From UBA7328 sp002471345 (lineage in GTDB: Bacteria; Bacteroidota; Bacteroidia; Chitinophagales; Saprospiraceae), in assembly GCA_964011275.1 (NCBI GenBank), contig CAXGOB010000020.1:5652-69651 (forward strand): a DNA stretch of 64,000 nt. Reading direction: 5' to 3'. Positions 62,309 to 64,000 of this stretch are shown piece by piece; position 1 is the first letter of the stretch; each line of letters opens with the position of its first letter. The notes beneath the pieces were generated by a model that did not search any database, was not told where the DNA came from, and was given only the letters and a program-made list of their open reading frames with translations. The translations under genes were made by a program, and so were the position numbers.

Positions 62309-63169
62309 TTACTTTATCACCTTAGACCAATCCACTTCATCATTGTGAGAATGTGTAAAGCCCATTGCTCTTTCTTCTTTAATAGTTTCAGAATCTCTGA
62401 AGGCCATTATATAAGTCTTCCTCCATTCATTGGATTTATTTCCATCTGAACCATGAACTATTCTCTCATCATGGATAGTAACTGAACCTCTTTTGACAGG
62501 CAAATAAATGATCTCTTCATTTGGCTTGGACTCTATTACTAATGTATGCGAGTCATCTCTATTTACTGATCCTGAGCTTGCTTCTTTCTCATATTGTTTA
62601 GGTACATGTTTTCTAAGCTTAGGTTCTTTATTAGTCCCAGGAATTAAATGCAAACATCCATTTATCAAGTCAGAATCACTTAAAGCAAGAGAAAATGTAG
62701 CAGTCCATGTGTTCTTAGTTTTAGGCCAATACCCTAAATCCTGATGCATCGCGAATTCGGCGTTTTTCTTGGCGGGCTTTTTCGCCAAAAATTGCTCATA
62801 ATCTAGTTTGGCTTCACCTGCAGAATATATTTGATTGGCCATGTCTAGAGCTAGTTTATAGTATATATTATTTGCCAATTCTGGACGATAGTATGAAGGT
62901 AGCATCGCATTTACTAATTGAAACTCTTCAATCGGAGTGCCGTAAGGTTGTGACATATCACAAAAGTCTTTGGCCATTCGATGTGCTTCTTTCCCAGAAG
63001 TAAAATGATCAAACCAATGGTCCAAAAGCTCCATCTCTGACTCCGATAGGACGTCATTAATTACCAAATACCCTAGTTCATTGAATTGTTGGATTTCTTC
63101 TTGTGTGATATTGTAAGAAAGAGGGCTTCTTCTTTGTGGACCTGAAGATGGATTGACTACACGTTTCAT
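62309..63169 (-). CDS. Phytanoyl-CoA dioxygenase (PhyH) family protein
   Basis: A 286-residue Fe(II)/2-oxoglutarate oxygenase. The metal ligands are His-x-Asp in FAMHQDLGYWPK and the distal His in TIHDERIVHGSDGNKSNEWRKTYIMAFR, followed by the 2-oxoglutarate-binding Arg in that same stretch. The N-terminal NITQEEIQQFNELGYLVINDVLSESEMELLDHW is the PhyH family start. The substrate is unknown (acyl-CoA, sugars or small alkyl compounds in related enzymes). No signal peptide is present. Confidence 0.88.
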   Translation of the reverse strand: MKRVVNPSSGPQRRSPLSYNITQEEIQQFNELGYLVINDVLSESEMELLDHWFDHFTSGKEAHRMAKDFCDMSQPYGTPIEEFQLVNAMLPSYYRPELANNIYYKLALDMANQIYSAGEAKLDYEQFLAKKPAKKNAEFAMHQDLGYWPKTKNTWTATFSLALSDSDLINGCLHLIPGTNKEPKLRKHVPKQYEKEASSGSVNRDDSHTLVIESKPNEEIIYLPVKRGSVTIHDERIVHGSDGNKSNEWRKTYIMAFRDSETIKEERAMGFTHSHNDEVDWSKVIK

Positions 63170-63257
63170 ATTCTTAGCTTTGAATTAAAGGTATGAAATC
63201 GGGAATTCAATGGATTTTATTAAAGTACCCTCCTCTGGTTTTATCTTATCTGATTTT

Positions 63258-63680
63258 TTAGTAATTGTATTCGTTGATAAAAATCTTCTTTACATATTCT
63301 TCACATTGATCAGCCTTAAAGTGAATCCAATGCTGTTGAATATCATACCGACTTTCTACTACCTGTAAAAAATTTCGAGTGGGGTTATTCCTTTTCAGAC
63401 CGTTTATTAGTTCCTTTCTTACTTCTTGATCTGTCACCTCTTGCAAAAAATCTTTCATAGCAAAGCCTAAAACCTGAGTGGGCATCGGAAGCACTTTGAT
63501 ATACTTTTCAATATTCTCTTCTAATGTCTCTGTCAGTTTTGATTCATCATCAGTTATTTCTATAGTAGAGATTTCACGAGTTTTTCTGTCTATATAACAA
63601 GTGTTACCTTGAAAAACCAATTTGGCGACTTTCTTTACTACTTCATTTGGCGATAACATTTGCATATTCTTTGAAAACAA
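63258..63680 (-). CDS. UPF0158-like small protein
   Basis: A 140-residue protein matching the UPF0158 pattern: NTCYIDRKTREISTIEI, then a segment YIKVLPMPTQVLGFAMKDFLQEVTDQEVRKELINGLKRNNPTRNFLQVVES and the C-terminal QHWIHFKADQCEEYVKKIF. No function is established. It stands alone on the minus strand, about 90 bases after the PhyH gene start region. An in-frame ATG six codons downstream is possible as start. Confidence 0.72.
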   Translation of the reverse strand: MFSKNMQMLSPNEVVKKVAKLVFQGNTCYIDRKTREISTIEITDDESKLTETLEENIEKYIKVLPMPTQVLGFAMKDFLQEVTDQEVRKELINGLKRNNPTRNFLQVVESRYDIQQHWIHFKADQCEEYVKKIFINEYNY

Positions 63681-64000
63681 TATTAGATATATAAATGATC
63701 TTATCGATTTATAATCGTTAAAATTTGGATTCCTTTATAAATGAACTTTCGTTCAATTTATAATAAAGACATAATCGGGTTCTTAGTTCGCAGCCTAATA
63801 AAATTAGAAAAAATTGTAAATCAACTACTTTTATTTTGTAATTCATTCTAAGTATTTAGATTGAAACTACTTGGCATTTAGATTTCAAGTATTTGAAAAT
63901 TGGTAAAATTCGATTCACATGTTTTGTTTTACCCAGGAGCTCAACTTGAAGACTTACGTTACTTAAGACAGTTTATAATTTAAATAATAGTGTTTAATAC
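63681..64000. other. Terminal intergenic region with a palindrome
   Basis: No gene is seen in the last 320 bases. TTATAAATGAAC at 63735-63746 and GTTCAATTTATAA at 63751-63763 form an inverted repeat with a TTTC spacer and one extra A. Its TGAAC-N4-GTTCA core resembles TetR-type operators; the controlled gene may lie beyond the window or be the UPF0158-like gene. Confidence 0.45.

Overview
The window is AT-rich bacterial chromosome from a member of the Bacteroidota, and no rRNA or tRNA gene was recognised in it. The phylum call rests on several features seen here: lipoprotein signals ending in S-C, signal peptides ending in -GQ or -AQ, an ECF sigma/FecR/TonB-receptor trio, DUF6090 proteins, TPR-LuxR regulators, an IPTL-type C-terminal sorting relic, 'coat-hanger' type C-terminal domains, and TAnnTTTG-like -7 boxes. 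Two sulfatases, a GH113-like hydrolase and a PQQ-type sugar dehydrogenase suggest a degrader of environmental (possibly marine) organic matter. A Saprospiria- or Cytophagia-like host is inference only.

Layout. 1-3.2 kb: a ybbA/ybbP-type ABC exporter divergent from a tesA-like esterase. 3.2-9.6 kb: a decayed FG-GAP gene, a DUF2130 coiled-coil protein, a stop-interrupted NAD(P)-binding gene, DedA, FabH and an MBL-fold lipoprotein. 9.7-14.8 kb: an accessory stretch with integron-cassette-like boundaries, two frameshifted genes (TlpA-like thioredoxin; sulfatase-associated secreted protein), an SGNH-like lipoprotein and a GIY-YIG protein. 14.9-17.4 kb: a sulfatase + NIPSNAP operon. 17.5-20.6 kb: a TPR-TM-LuxR regulator, a 36-codon membrane peptide, and a LuxR-HTH/TM/beta-stalk/S74-autoprotease fusion. 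20.7-28.3 kb: YceI, a FadL-like porin, a GH113-like enzyme, and a sigma/FecR/TonB-receptor system. 28.3-33 kb: a BlaI/BlaR-like pair whose M56 sensor carries a long ankyrin domain, then a four-repeat acidic lipoprotein. 33-41 kb: an IPTL pseudogene, a DEAD-box helicase, a second sulfatase, UppP and a cyclic-nucleotide-binding protein. 41-53 kb: DUF6090 genes plus a relic, an ankyrin protein, a serine hydrolase, a methyltransferase, an MscS channel, an amino-acid permease, a minisatellite lipoprotein and a GMC oxidoreductase. 53-64 kb: CreD with a winged-helix regulator operon sharing one palindromic operator, a Rieske-less lipoprotein 'oxygenase' overlapping its reductase, NudK, a D-aminoacylase-like enzyme, a PQQ-type dehydrogenase, PhyH and a UPF0158-like protein.

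The most notable systems are four. (1) The LuxR-S74 fusion at 19391-20572 resembles a bacterial counterpart of the membrane-tethered, self-cleaving MYRF architecture. (2) The ring-hydroxylating oxygenase catalytic domain at 57550-58434 has a lipoprotein signal where the Rieske domain should be. (3) The BlaI/M56-ankyrin pair has tandem ACTA-N6-TAGT palindromes upstream. (4) A shared CTTTGAAATACAAAG palindrome precedes both creD and the regulator operon.

Five otherwise clean genes are each broken by a single-base indel that one base repairs (near 11855, 12753, 28751, 39296 and 51222), mostly in short homopolymers. This could be consensus error or recent decay. The relics at 3430-3780, 33217-34408 and 48454-48707 carry several lesions or, in the last case, are also truncated, and look genuinely dead.
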